Of a stretch of DNA of 64,000 nt, positions 17,601-26,689 are shown piece after piece. This DNA comes from Membranihabitans maritimus (lineage in GTDB: Bacteria; Bacteroidota; Bacteroidia; Chitinophagales; Saprospiraceae): positions 124,001 through 188,000 of the forward strand of contig NZ_JAJSLW010000006.1 of assembly GCF_021729145.1 (NCBI RefSeq), given 5' to 3'. The translations under genes were made by a program, and so were the position numbers. A model generated the notes under the pieces. The model was not told the origin of the DNA. It was given only the letters and a program-made list of their open reading frames with translations, and searched no databases. Numbering within the stretch: the stretch's first letter is position 1; each line of letters starts with the position of its first letter.

Positions 17601-18632
17601 TCAATCGCCAACTTTTCCGTAATAATTTTTGACAAATCCTTCAGCTTCCTGCTTACCTATTGCTCGCTGGAACAAGGCGTATAAAAAACCCAGGCCATAG
17701 GCAAACACCTGCATATTCAGGGTAATAATTGACAAAAAAGAAATTTTAATGGATTTGTATTTGATAAAGGATTCCAAAAATGCCCAGACACAGACAGCTA
17801 AATGCCCAAGTAATACAAGATACAGTATCGGTCGAAGCCCTTGAAATATCAAACCCAATACAAGTATCAGAATATAAAACGCAACCAAAACGGCGGGTAA
17901 AAAGTGGACCGGTTTCAACAAAGACTGGTGCCGTACACCTAAATTGATACGTGCCACTCCCCAATTGAATATCTGCCTAAAAAACTTGGACAAACTTGTT
18001 CTTCTCTTGTGGTACACAAAGGCATCAAAAATAAACCCTACCTCGAATCCGGCATTGTAAATCCTGGCCGAATAATCCATGTCCTGTCCATGCCTCAGGT
18101 GATTCATCCCTCCAATTTGCTCATACACCTTCCGGGACACGCCCATATTGAAACTTCGCGGATAAAACTTACCGATCTGGTTTTTACCACCGCGAGTACC
18201 ACCCGTACCCACAAAAGATGTCATACTGTAATTGATAGCCTTTAGCAACCGGGAGAAAGAAGGGTGATCCGTATCAGGGCCGCCAAAGGCATCATAATTA
18301 TTCTCCATTACTGCCTGATGAATTCTTTCCAAATAGGTAACGGGTAATATACAGTCAGAATCGACAAAAATAAAATAATCTCCGTTAGCTTCACTCATCC
18401 CAAAATTACGGGCCGCCCCAGGGCCACGATTTTCCTGAAAAAGTGTTACAATATTCAATTCAGAATTGGATCTATACGATTTAATAAATTCCCTAAAACC
18501 ATCGTCAGAGCCATCATCTACAAATAAAACCTCAAAATCACTTCGGTTGAAATTAAGATCTTCGACTGATTTCAACAATTCCCTGACTTCCGACAATCTG
18601 TTGTAAACAGGTATTATAAGGGTATATTTCAT
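17601..18632 (-). CDS. Glycosyltransferase family 2 membrane protein
   Basis: A 343 aa GT-A-fold glycosyltransferase. It opens with YTLIIPVYNRLSEVRELL, has VLFVDDGSDDG near residue 35 and the metal-binding FVDSDC near residue 92, and GGMNHLRHGQDMDYSARI as the acceptor region. The C-terminal part (from about 245) has two or three hydrophobic helices (FLPAVLVAFYILILVLGLIF, LYLVLLGHLAVCVWAFL), so it is membrane-bound at the cytoplasmic face. Probably adds a sugar to a lipid-linked glycan. The next gene downstream is 290 bases away. Confidence 0.88.
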   Translation of the reverse strand: MKYTLIIPVYNRLSEVRELLKSVEDLNFNRSDFEVLFVDDGSDDGFREFIKSYRSNSELNIVTLFQENRGPGAARNFGMSEANGDYFIFVDSDCILPVTYLERIHQAVMENNYDAFGGPDTDHPSFSRLLKAINYSMTSFVGTGGTRGGKNQIGKFYPRSFNMGVSRKVYEQIGGMNHLRHGQDMDYSARIYNAGFEVGFIFDAFVYHKRRTSLSKFFRQIFNWGVARINLGVRHQSLLKPVHFLPAVLVAFYILILVLGLIFQGLRPILYLVLLGHLAVCVWAFLESFIKYKSIKISFLSIITLNMQVFAYGLGFLYALFQRAIGKQEAEGFVKNYYGKVGD

Positions 18633-18659
18633 CCTTTTTCTTTTTATTAAACTAAACTA

Positions 18660-18678
18660 GCTTTTTGGCATAAAAAGC
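18660..18678. repeat. Short perfect hairpin between two glycosyltransferase genes
   Basis: GCTTTTT (18660-18666) and AAAAAGC (18672-18678) flank a five-base loop. There is no T-run after the stem on either strand, so a terminator role is doubtful; it may end or attenuate the message between the GT4-like and GT2 genes. Confidence 0.3.
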
Positions 18679-18752
18679 CATATAGATATTTCATTTAATC
18701 TATATTCAATTTTCCCAATACAAATTGGTATTAATCATCATCAACCCTCCCT

Positions 18753-20054
18753 CTATTCCGTCATTTCATCCAATATTTTCACCAAATCACCCGTCAAATT
18801 TTGTCTTGAATAGGTAGATATTCGATTACGGTCTCCCAAATACTCCCTGCGCAAACTCCCGCTTTTATGTTTTATAAATAACATCTGCAGTTGTTCCTTA
18901 AATCTCTCCTTATCGTCAAAATCAACAACAATCCCACGCCCACTTTCATTTATAATTCTGGCAACATCCCCTTTTGAATCAGCAATCCCTAAAATAGGTG
19001 TTTTGGAAACCAGGTACTCAAATAACTTTGCCGGAATAATCTGATCCTGTCCTTTGTTATTGATCAATAAAAGTGTAGACGCGCGATCAATCGGCTCCCA
19101 AATTTCATCGTGAGGAATAAATTCCTTAAAAATCACAAAATCCATAAGCCCGAGCTCTTTCAGGCGTTCTACAATATCCGGATGTACAGAGCCTATGAAT
19201 TCAATACAAAACTCAGAAGGAGTATATCCAGTTTTGTTAATAATCTCCTCCAGCGCTACCCAAAATTGTTCAGGATTCCGTTTGGCTGTTACACTCCCCA
19301 GGTGCAGCAAGGTAAAACGCTCAGCCTCCTCCCGATCTTCGAAATGCATTTCAGTATCAAATCCATTGGTGACAACATCTACTTCTCTATCACCGAGCAC
19401 CGAAAACTCCTGTTGTAGCTTATAACTAGCCGCTACTATCCTATCCGCTCCGGTCAAAACCGCTTTTTCAAGATTTCTGTGTTTCTTATCTGCCCATTTC
19501 GACAGTTTTAGGTCATCGTAATACACCACTTTTGTCCAGGGATCCCTAAAATCCGCCAACCAGGGAGTTCCCAGCTTTTCCTTTAATCCCAATGCAATGA
19601 GATGTACTGATTGCGGAGGACTGGTCGAATAAATGGCGTCCACAGGACTGCTCTCCAAATATTCTCCTAAAAATTTGATAGAAGGTTTTATCCAGAATCT
19701 CCGGGCATCCGGTATAAAAAAATTACCGCGAACCCACACGGCCAGATTTTGCAGTAAAGGACGTTTGGTTTTCTCGGCAACTACAACCGGTTTGATAGTA
19801 TCCCCCTTTTTCGTTCCCACTGCTGATTTATACAAACTATAAGGCTCCCATATGGGATGTTTCAACACCTTGGTTCCTTCAGGTATTTCTTTTTCCAACG
19901 AGGAGTCCAAATTGTGAAATTCACCATTTTCGACTGTATACACCACTGGTTCCCACCCGTATTTTCGAAGGTACTTGACAAAGTACAGGGCTCTTTGTAC
20001 ACCGGGACCTCCTGCCGGTGGCCAATAGTAGGTTAACAGAAGTAATTTCTTCAT
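18753..20054 (-). CDS. GT4-like glycosyltransferase
   Basis: A 433 aa GT-B-fold glycosyltransferase. The N-terminal domain opens KLLLLTYYWPPAGGPGVQRA, the glycine-rich acceptor loop typical of Glyco_trans_4-like proteins, with DAIYSTSPPQSVHLIALGL near residue 140 and WLADFRDPWT. The C-terminal domain has FTLLHLGSVTAKRNPEQFW near 250 and KLFEYLVSKTPILGIADSKGD near 365, the nucleotide-sugar site. It is probably soluble or peripheral. Divergent from the next GT4 gene with a gap of at most 62 bases. Donor and acceptor cannot be told. Confidence 0.85.
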   Translation of the reverse strand: MKKLLLLTYYWPPAGGPGVQRALYFVKYLRKYGWEPVVYTVENGEFHNLDSSLEKEIPEGTKVLKHPIWEPYSLYKSAVGTKKGDTIKPVVVAEKTKRPLLQNLAVWVRGNFFIPDARRFWIKPSIKFLGEYLESSPVDAIYSTSPPQSVHLIALGLKEKLGTPWLADFRDPWTKVVYYDDLKLSKWADKKHRNLEKAVLTGADRIVAASYKLQQEFSVLGDREVDVVTNGFDTEMHFEDREEAERFTLLHLGSVTAKRNPEQFWVALEEIINKTGYTPSEFCIEFIGSVHPDIVERLKELGLMDFVIFKEFIPHDEIWEPIDRASTLLLINNKGQDQIIPAKLFEYLVSKTPILGIADSKGDVARIINESGRGIVVDFDDKERFKEQLQMLFIKHKSGSLRREYLGDRNRISTYSRQNLTGDLVKILDEMTE

Positions 20055-20055
20055 C

Positions 20056-20085
20056 TTGCAAAGATTATCAAAATTTCTATCTTTG
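20056..20085 (+). promoter_or_regulatory. Bacteroidota-type promoter for the plus-strand glycosyltransferase
   Basis: TTG at 20056-20058, a 19-base spacer, and TATCTTTG at 20078-20085 match the -33/-7 layout. Transcription would begin near 20092, favouring the downstream ATG at 20117 as start. Confidence 0.55.
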
Positions 20086-20116
20086 ACAGGCTATGGCATC
20101 TCAAAATCCAACCCAC

Positions 20117-21247
20117 ATGAATATTCTTTACATTGCAAAGAATATTCCTACTCCTACTCGAAAGGCCAATCGAGTCATCTTTACATTGGCTGAAAAACTT
20201 GGTGAAAATTTCAGTATTGACTTCCTGTATCCCAAAGAAATAGTGCCTGTATTTTTGAAAAACCACCAAAAGTATCGCCACTTGAAATCTTTATCGAGCT
20301 GGACCTACAATTCTTTTAAAATCATCACTACATCTTATCTACGTCTCCCGATAAAGAACTTTGAGTTTCTATTTTTACCACTGACCTTCTCTGTTCCACA
20401 ACATAGTACAAATTACCAATTAGTTCACGCCCATTATTTACTTCCTGATGGTTTTATGGCCTATCAAATTTTTAAAAAAAAGGGAATACCTTATCTTGTA
20501 ACCATTCGCGATACTGATATCCAGTTAATTAAGAAAATAAAGGAAAATGGCCACACTTCCAAAAACATCAAAAAGATTCTGGAAAATGCTAGTCAAATTA
20601 TTGTTCTCAACTCACATGCCAGGGAAATAGTACTCAATCGATATGGTGTTCAATCCAAACTTATACCCAGTGGTATTGAAAGCAAGGAAATCCTGAAGCA
20701 ACCGCCGGAATATGATGAGGATAAACTGATCGTAACTACAGTTGGGAGTCTGATCAGAAGAAAACAAATAAATTGGGTAATCAACGCATTTATTCAATTA
20801 CACAAAGAATTTTCCAATATATTTCTTAGAATTATAGGTGAAGGGCCCGAATTCGACAAACTCAATATCTTAGCTGAAGAGGCAAGAGAGGCTATAGAAT
20901 TTACCGGTCAGGTACCTAAACCCCTGGTACTGGACTTCTTAAAAGAATCAGAAATTTTCCTTCTTCCGAGTATTCGGGAGACGTATGGCCTCGTATTCAA
21001 TGAGGCAGCAGCTAATCACAATGCTATGATCGGATTACACCTTGAAGGCCCTTGTGGAACGTACGAAGAAGATAATGAAATGCTTTTTGCTATTAATTTC
21101 GAAGATTTTTACCAAAAGCTGAAATTATTGATCGAAAATCCTAGAAAAAGAAAATCTTTAGCAGATAATGCATTAAAGAAAGTCCATAATTTAACATGGG
21201 AAAACATCATCCAAAAATACCATGAACTCTACAAATCTGCACACTAA
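20117..21247 (+). CDS. GT4-family glycosyltransferase
   Basis: A 376 aa GT-B glycosyltransferase. It starts MNILYIAKNIPTPTRKANRV; an in-frame ATG eight codons upstream (20093) is possible but would lie at the predicted transcription start. The C-terminal donor domain has VTTVGSLIRRKQINWVI near residue 215, LRIIGEGPEFDKL near 245 and the EX7E-like ESEIFLLPSIRETYGLVFNE near 285-305, characteristic of GT4. No membrane helix. Transcribed alone from its own promoter; likely part of the same surface-glycan pathway as its neighbours. Confidence 0.88.
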   Translation: MNILYIAKNIPTPTRKANRVIFTLAEKLGENFSIDFLYPKEIVPVFLKNHQKYRHLKSLSSWTYNSFKIITTSYLRLPIKNFEFLFLPLTFSVPQHSTNYQLVHAHYLLPDGFMAYQIFKKKGIPYLVTIRDTDIQLIKKIKENGHTSKNIKKILENASQIIVLNSHAREIVLNRYGVQSKLIPSGIESKEILKQPPEYDEDKLIVTTVGSLIRRKQINWVINAFIQLHKEFSNIFLRIIGEGPEFDKLNILAEEAREAIEFTGQVPKPLVLDFLKESEIFLLPSIRETYGLVFNEAAANHNAMIGLHLEGPCGTYEEDNEMLFAINFEDFYQKLKLLIENPRKRKSLADNALKKVHNLTWENIIQKYHELYKSAH

Positions 21248-21553
21248 GCCGCTATATTCATGACACCCCCGAATGCTTTCGGGAGAATAATGACGGTAAT
21301 ACTTTCAAAGCAATTGGTCTTCAACGTAATATTTCAGGATCAACCTCCAGATGATACTAAAGACTGGCAATTTCGAAGATAAATGAATGTCAGGACACGG
21401 TAAGCCAATGCAATTTATTTATCACACAAATTTTGGCAAAATGGCAGGCAAATAACAAGTTATTACATGTTTTGTAACTAGTTCATTATTACACTTTTGC
21501 AGTTTCCCTACCCGCTGAGTGGGTAATGGTTAGCATTTTCCGGCTAAGGCATA
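21248..21553. other. 306-base spacer with a stem-loop repeat element
   Basis: No gene seen. CCCGAA (21268-21273), TGCT and TTCGGG (21278-21283) form a hairpin just after the glycosyltransferase stop. The 16-mer CGAATGCTTTCGGGAG (21270-21285) recurs with one change at 24101-24116, on the other side of the YfhO gene. A second small hairpin, TACCC with GGGTA, lies near 21508-21524. Confidence 0.6.
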
Positions 21554-24019
21554 TTAATTCACTTTTTCTTCATTGGTTGTCCTCCAGAATTTCAACCCAT
21601 TGCCACCTTTCCAGTAAGAGTATATCCCTCCCAGAATCAACAATAATAATCCCAGTGATATACCTAGAGATACGCGTTCCCCTACTAAGTAACTCGCTGG
21701 GCGGAATTTGAATTCTATAGTATGTTCACCTGCCGGGACAACTACCGCACGTAATGCAAAATTGACGCGAACAATAGGAACTTCTTCACCATCGATATAA
21801 GCTTCCCATCCCGGTCCATCGTACCACAATTCGGAAAGGACCAGCAACCCTTCTCCGGAATTATTGGTCTTATAAGAAAGGTCATCCGGTATTTTTTTCT
21901 CCTGTGTCACACTACCCGCAGCGGACCATTGTGTTTTGCCATTTAACTCTTTCTGGAATTCATCCATTAATACCACCGCTTGATTGCGGGTATTTATCGA
22001 GTCCAATGCTCGGAATTCTTCGTCAGGAGTATGGACCGGAATAAGGTCTTGTACAAACCAGGCTGTTCCATTAGCCTGAGAATTAACATTTAACTTACCA
22101 TCACGGCCGATTATGTATTTGGTATTTAGCATATTAAGTACACGTTGATTACTCGTACTTATATGCCCATCAATCAAATCCTGGTATCGGGACATTTTCA
22201 AAGCGTGATAACCACCTATTGTATTGTGATAATACGATGTCATATTCGAGTTAAAAGTATTAATAGAATAGTCCAAAACCCGATAATCAGCTCTGTGGTC
22301 TTCTCGTGATAAAATCTGCTCATCAATCGGGCGCATTTGAAAGGTGCTTTCATATTGACGATCCGTTGCAAATTTGTCCATGTGGAAATATCGATAACTA
22401 ATAGGGGCAATATCTATCAAAAATATCACTCCTACACTAAGACTAAACAACCACTCCGTCTTAATTTTCCGGTGGTAGAACATCCATATTGGTATAAATG
22501 CTAAAATGACCATTAACAAAGAACGCCAGGCATCATTTTTCAACAAAGCTTCTCTAGCTTCTACTATCATCCCCAAAACGTTTTGGGACCGATAATTCTC
22601 TGCATTAACTCCCTCAAAACTGAACAAGGAAGGTCCGATCAACGCAATTATCAAGCAAAAACCAGCCACAATGCCGGTCGCAATCCAAACCTTCTTTGGA
22701 ATTTTCACCTTTAGCGATTTTCCTTTTTTACTCTTTTTAAAACTTCCAATCCAACGGTTAATTCCTGTAAATGCTGCAAAAGACAAGAACATGGGGAGTA
22801 TACTCAATGCACTATTTGGAGCCCGAAAATTATTGAACATTGGAAAGTAATCAAAAAGTGTTTTATTCAGGAAAGCCGCATTTTTCCCCAATGAAAGAAA
22901 AAGCGTTATTATTATTGCTCCACCATAAAGCCACCTCTCATTCACAGTCAGGAATCGAAAGCCAAAGACCGTCAACAAAATCAGCGAAGCTCCGAAATAT
23001 ATGGCTCCGGAGGTAAACGGAAGATTTCCCCAATACAAGGGACCAAGATACTTATCTCCTTTCTTTTGGCCGTTATTCTGTTGTAAAGCCCTTTCTAATT
23101 GGGTATCATGGGGTACTGGCTCCTGGCTACTTCCACCAGCAGCACCCGGAATTATACTAGGAACTAGATCGACAAACCCATTACTCCATTGCATAGCGTA
23201 TTGCCACCCCAGGCCTTCTTCTGTATTCGTCTGAGATTCTTTGGTCAAAACCGATCCACCTCTGGTTGATGCTTCGGCATATTCCATTGTAGTCCAAAGT
23301 CGGGAAGCATTTGCCAATACACCGGATACAACCGCTATTAAAAGTAATAAATAAACTCCACCGATTTTTAATGCTCTTCCACTTTTGATTCCCTGATATG
23401 TTTCATAAAGAATATATGGGATGGACGTCAGAGCAAAGTAATAAATCATCTGAGGATGGTTCTCATAAATCGCCATGACTGAACCCAAAGCGAATAATAT
23501 AAATCCCCAAAGTCTTTTATCACGGAATAATAAAATCATACCGGAAAGCAAAAAAGGGAGATAAATGATAGTCATGACCTTACTCATATGTCCGGCCTCA
23601 AATAATATAAAATTATTGGTGGTAATCATTACTCCTATTGCACCGATAGTAGACAACCAGTGCTTTACACCTAATGACTTCAAAGCAATAAAAGCAACTA
23701 TCATCCCCAATAAAAACATTCCGATAGGACGCTTGATGAAGCCCAGGAACACCTTATCAATCATTCGAAATACATTGCCTGTGTATGTTAACTTTACGAA
23801 ATACGATGGCATTCCGCTGAATATAGCATCAGACCAAAGGATTTGCCGTCCCAATTCCTGCCTAAGATCAGATATTTCTTTTCCTTTGGCACGAGCTTCC
23901 ATCGTATCCCCCGCCGTATATTTTTTCCCTTGAAGCTGAGGATAAAATAAGGCTACAGAAATCAAAAAAAACAAACCAATCGAAATGGAATTATTAATTA
24001 AGCTTTTTTTTTCGAACAT
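21554..24019 (-). CDS. YfhO family membrane protein
   Basis: An 821 aa polytopic membrane protein of the YfhO type, distantly related to the GT-C glycosyltransferase fold. It has about a dozen hydrophobic helices in residues 10-560 (SIGLFFLISVALFYPQL, FLLGMIVAFIALKSLG, VWIATGIVAGFCLIIALIG), a loop with SGMPSYFVKLTYTGN, and a C-terminal soluble domain with SELWYDGPGWEAYIDGEEV and VVVPAGEHTIEFKFRPASY before a last helix, as in YfhO. In Firmicutes YfhO glycosylates lipoteichoic acid; the Bacteroidota role is unsettled but probably surface glycan or glycolipid modification. It closes the glycan region and is flanked by two copies of a repeat element. Confidence 0.85.
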   Translation of the reverse strand: MFEKKSLINNSISIGLFFLISVALFYPQLQGKKYTAGDTMEARAKGKEISDLRQELGRQILWSDAIFSGMPSYFVKLTYTGNVFRMIDKVFLGFIKRPIGMFLLGMIVAFIALKSLGVKHWLSTIGAIGVMITTNNFILFEAGHMSKVMTIIYLPFLLSGMILLFRDKRLWGFILFALGSVMAIYENHPQMIYYFALTSIPYILYETYQGIKSGRALKIGGVYLLLLIAVVSGVLANASRLWTTMEYAEASTRGGSVLTKESQTNTEEGLGWQYAMQWSNGFVDLVPSIIPGAAGGSSQEPVPHDTQLERALQQNNGQKKGDKYLGPLYWGNLPFTSGAIYFGASLILLTVFGFRFLTVNERWLYGGAIIITLFLSLGKNAAFLNKTLFDYFPMFNNFRAPNSALSILPMFLSFAAFTGINRWIGSFKKSKKGKSLKVKIPKKVWIATGIVAGFCLIIALIGPSLFSFEGVNAENYRSQNVLGMIVEAREALLKNDAWRSLLMVILAFIPIWMFYHRKIKTEWLFSLSVGVIFLIDIAPISYRYFHMDKFATDRQYESTFQMRPIDEQILSREDHRADYRVLDYSINTFNSNMTSYYHNTIGGYHALKMSRYQDLIDGHISTSNQRVLNMLNTKYIIGRDGKLNVNSQANGTAWFVQDLIPVHTPDEEFRALDSINTRNQAVVLMDEFQKELNGKTQWSAAGSVTQEKKIPDDLSYKTNNSGEGLLVLSELWYDGPGWEAYIDGEEVPIVRVNFALRAVVVPAGEHTIEFKFRPASYLVGERVSLGISLGLLLLILGGIYSYWKGGNGLKFWRTTNEEKVN

Positions 24020-24347
24020 ATCGGGTATATTATTGCTTGATTATAAAGAAACCGTTTAAAAACAATTTGTTATGTTACTGCGATGCCATTGATCCTCATA
24101 CGAACGCTTTCGGGAGCACCTATTTTTTCGTCCCATCCCTTCTGGGGATGAAATTCAAAATGAAGTATGTCTTGCCCCAACGGGAGATCTTCGGGAAGAA
24201 TCAAGTACATATCAGTAATTTTAACATTCACTTATTAAACAACTTCAAGGATAAAAATATTTAAATATTTTAAAAGAAACGGATTGACAAAGAAGATTAA
24301 TTCAATTCTAAAGGTTTACTCTGGTTGGCTCATCGGGAAACTTCCAT
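24020..24347. other. 328-base spacer with second copy of the repeat element
   Basis: No gene supported. CGAACGCTTTCGGGAG at 24101-24116 repeats, with one mismatch, the element at 21270-21285. Another G-rich patch (GATCTTCGGGAAG) is near 24186. The reading frames here have no protein-like composition. Confidence 0.5.
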
Positions 24348-26198
24348 TCAAGACTCCAGTTTTTCCACCAATTCTTCCCAATCTGATTCCAATTCTACAA
24401 TTTGTTCTTTCACCTTACCCAACTCTGCATTCCACTTCGTAAGGTCTTCAACAGAAATAGCAGGATCTTGAAACTTTAATTCTAACTCTGATTTCTTTTT
24501 CTCGAGCTTTTCGATCTGCTGTTCGAGTTTTCGAACTTTCTTCCGTGCCTCATACTGATTTTCACTGGGCTGGGATTTAGGCTCGACTACCTTATCATTT
24601 TTTGACTCCTCATCACGAACCTTTTGCCATTGCAAATAATCAGAATAAGAGCCATTAAAGTCTTTTATACCCCCATATCCATCCATTATAAAAAGATGGT
24701 CAACGATTTTATCTGTCAAATAACGATCGTGACTGGCAATAATTATACAGCCCTCAAACTCAATTAAAAATTCTTCCAGTGTATTCAAAGTAAGAACATC
24801 AAGGTCATTGGTCGGTTCATCGAGGATTAAAAAATTGGGGTTACCCATGAGTATTTTTAACAGGTGCAAACGCCTTCGCTCCCCTCCGCTCAAAAGGGAA
24901 TAAAAGACCCTTTGCTGGGATCTTGGGAACATAAACTTTTCCATTAACTGTTCCGCAGAAATAAAACCACCGTTTCTCGTAGGCAAGGATTCTGCTACGG
25001 ATTTTATCACTTCGATTATTGGCTGATCATTCTCAAGGAGAAGCCCTTCCTGGTTGAAGTATCCAAATTCAATAGTACTTCCTTTTTTCACTTCCCCCGA
25101 ATCAGGCACAATTTTTCCCGTTAGTATATTCAATAAGGTCGATTTCCCAGTGCCATTTCTCCCTACCAGGCCTATTTTTTCACCTTTCTTCCACTTATAA
25201 GAGAAATTTTTGATAATAGATTTTTCCCCATACGCCTTTGATATATTATCACACTCTAATATGGTAGAGCCCATTCTTCGTGACAACACATTGAACTCCA
25301 ATTCATGGTTGTAAATGGATTTTTTTGCTTCGGTACGGATTTCATCAAAAGCATCTATCCGGGCTTTATTTTTTGTCGTCCGCGCTTTAGGCATTCTGTT
25401 GATCCATTCCAATTCTTTCTTCATTAATTTGGATGCCTTGGCCTTATCGGACTTCTCTTGTTCAATCCGATCCTGCTTTTTCTGCAGATAAACCGAATAG
25501 TTCCCCGGATAAGTATACAAACTTCCATTGGCCAATTCCAAAATCTGGTTGCAGACATCCTCCAGGAAATAACGATCATGCGTCACCATCAAAATAGACT
25601 TAGAAGATATCGTTAAATACTCTTCGAGCCATTGGATCATTTCTACATCCAGATGGTTTGTGGGCTCATCCAGGATTAATAAATCAGGATCATCAATGAG
25701 CAATTTTGCAAGTGAAACTCTCTTTAGTTGCCCCCCGCTTAATTCATTTAATTTCTTATCGGATTCGTGTATATTTAATTTGGAAAGTATTTCATTAATT
25801 CTGGACTCAGTGCTCCAGGCCCTGGCATTGTCCATCATTAAAGTTGCCTCCTCTAATAGATCCTGGTTACCCGCCCCCAAAGCCTCTTTATAAACTTTAA
25901 GTGCCTTTACTTCAGGAATATCCGTACTAAAAACAAAATTTGCCACTGTTTGATCCCGGTTCATATCCTCGGCTTGTTTTAAAAACCCCATTCGAATGGA
26001 AGGGTGGATAAATAATTTCGAAGAAGGATCATCAGAAACCTCTAAACCAGCAGTCATTCTTAGCAATGTACTCTTGCCACTACCATTTGGAGCTATGAGC
26101 CCCACTTTATCACCCTGGTTCATATGGATAGAAAGACTCTCAAAGAGGATCTTTTCACCATAGGATTTGCTCATGTTTTCAATACTTAAAATATGCAT
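24348..26198 (-). CDS. uup: ABC-F family ATPase (Uup-like)
   Basis: A 616 aa soluble protein with two ABC ATPase domains and no membrane part. Domain 1: Walker A APNGSGKST near 37, signature LSGGQLKRVSLA near 153, Walker B LLILDEPTNHLD. The linker is basic (RMPKARTTKNKARIDAF). Domain 2: GRNGTGKST, LSGGERRRLHLLKI, LILDEPTNDLD. The C-terminal 70 residues form a coiled coil (VRKLEQQIEKLEKKKSEL), the Uup-type C-terminal domain. ABC-F proteins act at the ribosomal E-site to relieve stalled translation or bind branched DNA (Uup). The symbol rests on the C-terminal coiled coil. Confidence 0.88.
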   Translation of the reverse strand: MHILSIENMSKSYGEKILFESLSIHMNQGDKVGLIAPNGSGKSTLLRMTAGLEVSDDPSSKLFIHPSIRMGFLKQAEDMNRDQTVANFVFSTDIPEVKALKVYKEALGAGNQDLLEEATLMMDNARAWSTESRINEILSKLNIHESDKKLNELSGGQLKRVSLAKLLIDDPDLLILDEPTNHLDVEMIQWLEEYLTISSKSILMVTHDRYFLEDVCNQILELANGSLYTYPGNYSVYLQKKQDRIEQEKSDKAKASKLMKKELEWINRMPKARTTKNKARIDAFDEIRTEAKKSIYNHELEFNVLSRRMGSTILECDNISKAYGEKSIIKNFSYKWKKGEKIGLVGRNGTGKSTLLNILTGKIVPDSGEVKKGSTIEFGYFNQEGLLLENDQPIIEVIKSVAESLPTRNGGFISAEQLMEKFMFPRSQQRVFYSLLSGGERRRLHLLKILMGNPNFLILDEPTNDLDVLTLNTLEEFLIEFEGCIIIASHDRYLTDKIVDHLFIMDGYGGIKDFNGSYSDYLQWQKVRDEESKNDKVVEPKSQPSENQYEARKKVRKLEQQIEKLEKKKSELELKFQDPAISVEDLTKWNAELGKVKEQIVELESDWEELVEKLES

Positions 26199-26326
26199 TC
26201 AAATATTAATTTGTATTATCATGTTACTTTTCAAAACAATGATAAGAAAAAGACTACAAGTTTGTGTACATAAATGAATCCATTAAATTTATATTCTTGT
26301 TTAAATCATCCAAGAAGAGTAGAAAT

Positions 26327-26611
26327 ATGAATTCAGCCAAACTTATCGAAATACTATCTGAAAAAAAATCTTCCCATTCTTTAAATATACATCAGGAAGC
26401 TTTGTGGCATATACACGAAGACAGTTGGGAAAAAGCTCACAATCTTGTACAAGATGAAAGTGACTCACTTTCCTGTTTGATTCATGCTTATCTTCACAAG
26501 CTGGAAGGAGACACATGGAATGCAAATTATTGGTATAGCAGGGCTGATTCGCCCCCCCTTCAAATGTCCAATAAAGAAGAATGGGAGTACCTGGCTAACA
26601 AGGCATTATGA
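26327..26611 (+). CDS. Small conserved protein, TPR-like helices
   Basis: A 94 aa soluble protein: LWHIHEDSWEKAHNLVQ followed by LSCLIHAYLHKLEGD and NANYWYSRADSPP. This pattern (W-x-AH...H-A-x-L-H-x-x-EGD...N-A-x-Y-W-Y-x-R-A) is one I recognise from small hypothetical proteins in several phyla; function unknown. An ATG at 26264 would add 21 residues (YINESIKFIFLFKSSKKS) that look non-coding, so the Met at 26327 is preferred. Convergent with prc, 78 bases apart. The paired helices suggest a single Sel1/TPR-like hairpin. Confidence 0.75.
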   Translation: MNSAKLIEILSEKKSSHSLNIHQEALWHIHEDSWEKAHNLVQDESDSLSCLIHAYLHKLEGDTWNANYWYSRADSPPLQMSNKEEWEYLANKAL

Positions 26612-26689
26612 GCCGAACCCGCCCAATATAAAAGAGAAAACCCCAAAATTACTTTCAGGGCTTTCAACATCGTCAAATATTCTTTTTGG

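Noticed and set aside
24037-24264. 75-codon plus-strand open frame in the spacer after YfhO
   Set aside because: Spans the repeat element and has no recognisable motif; more likely chance in AT-rich DNA.
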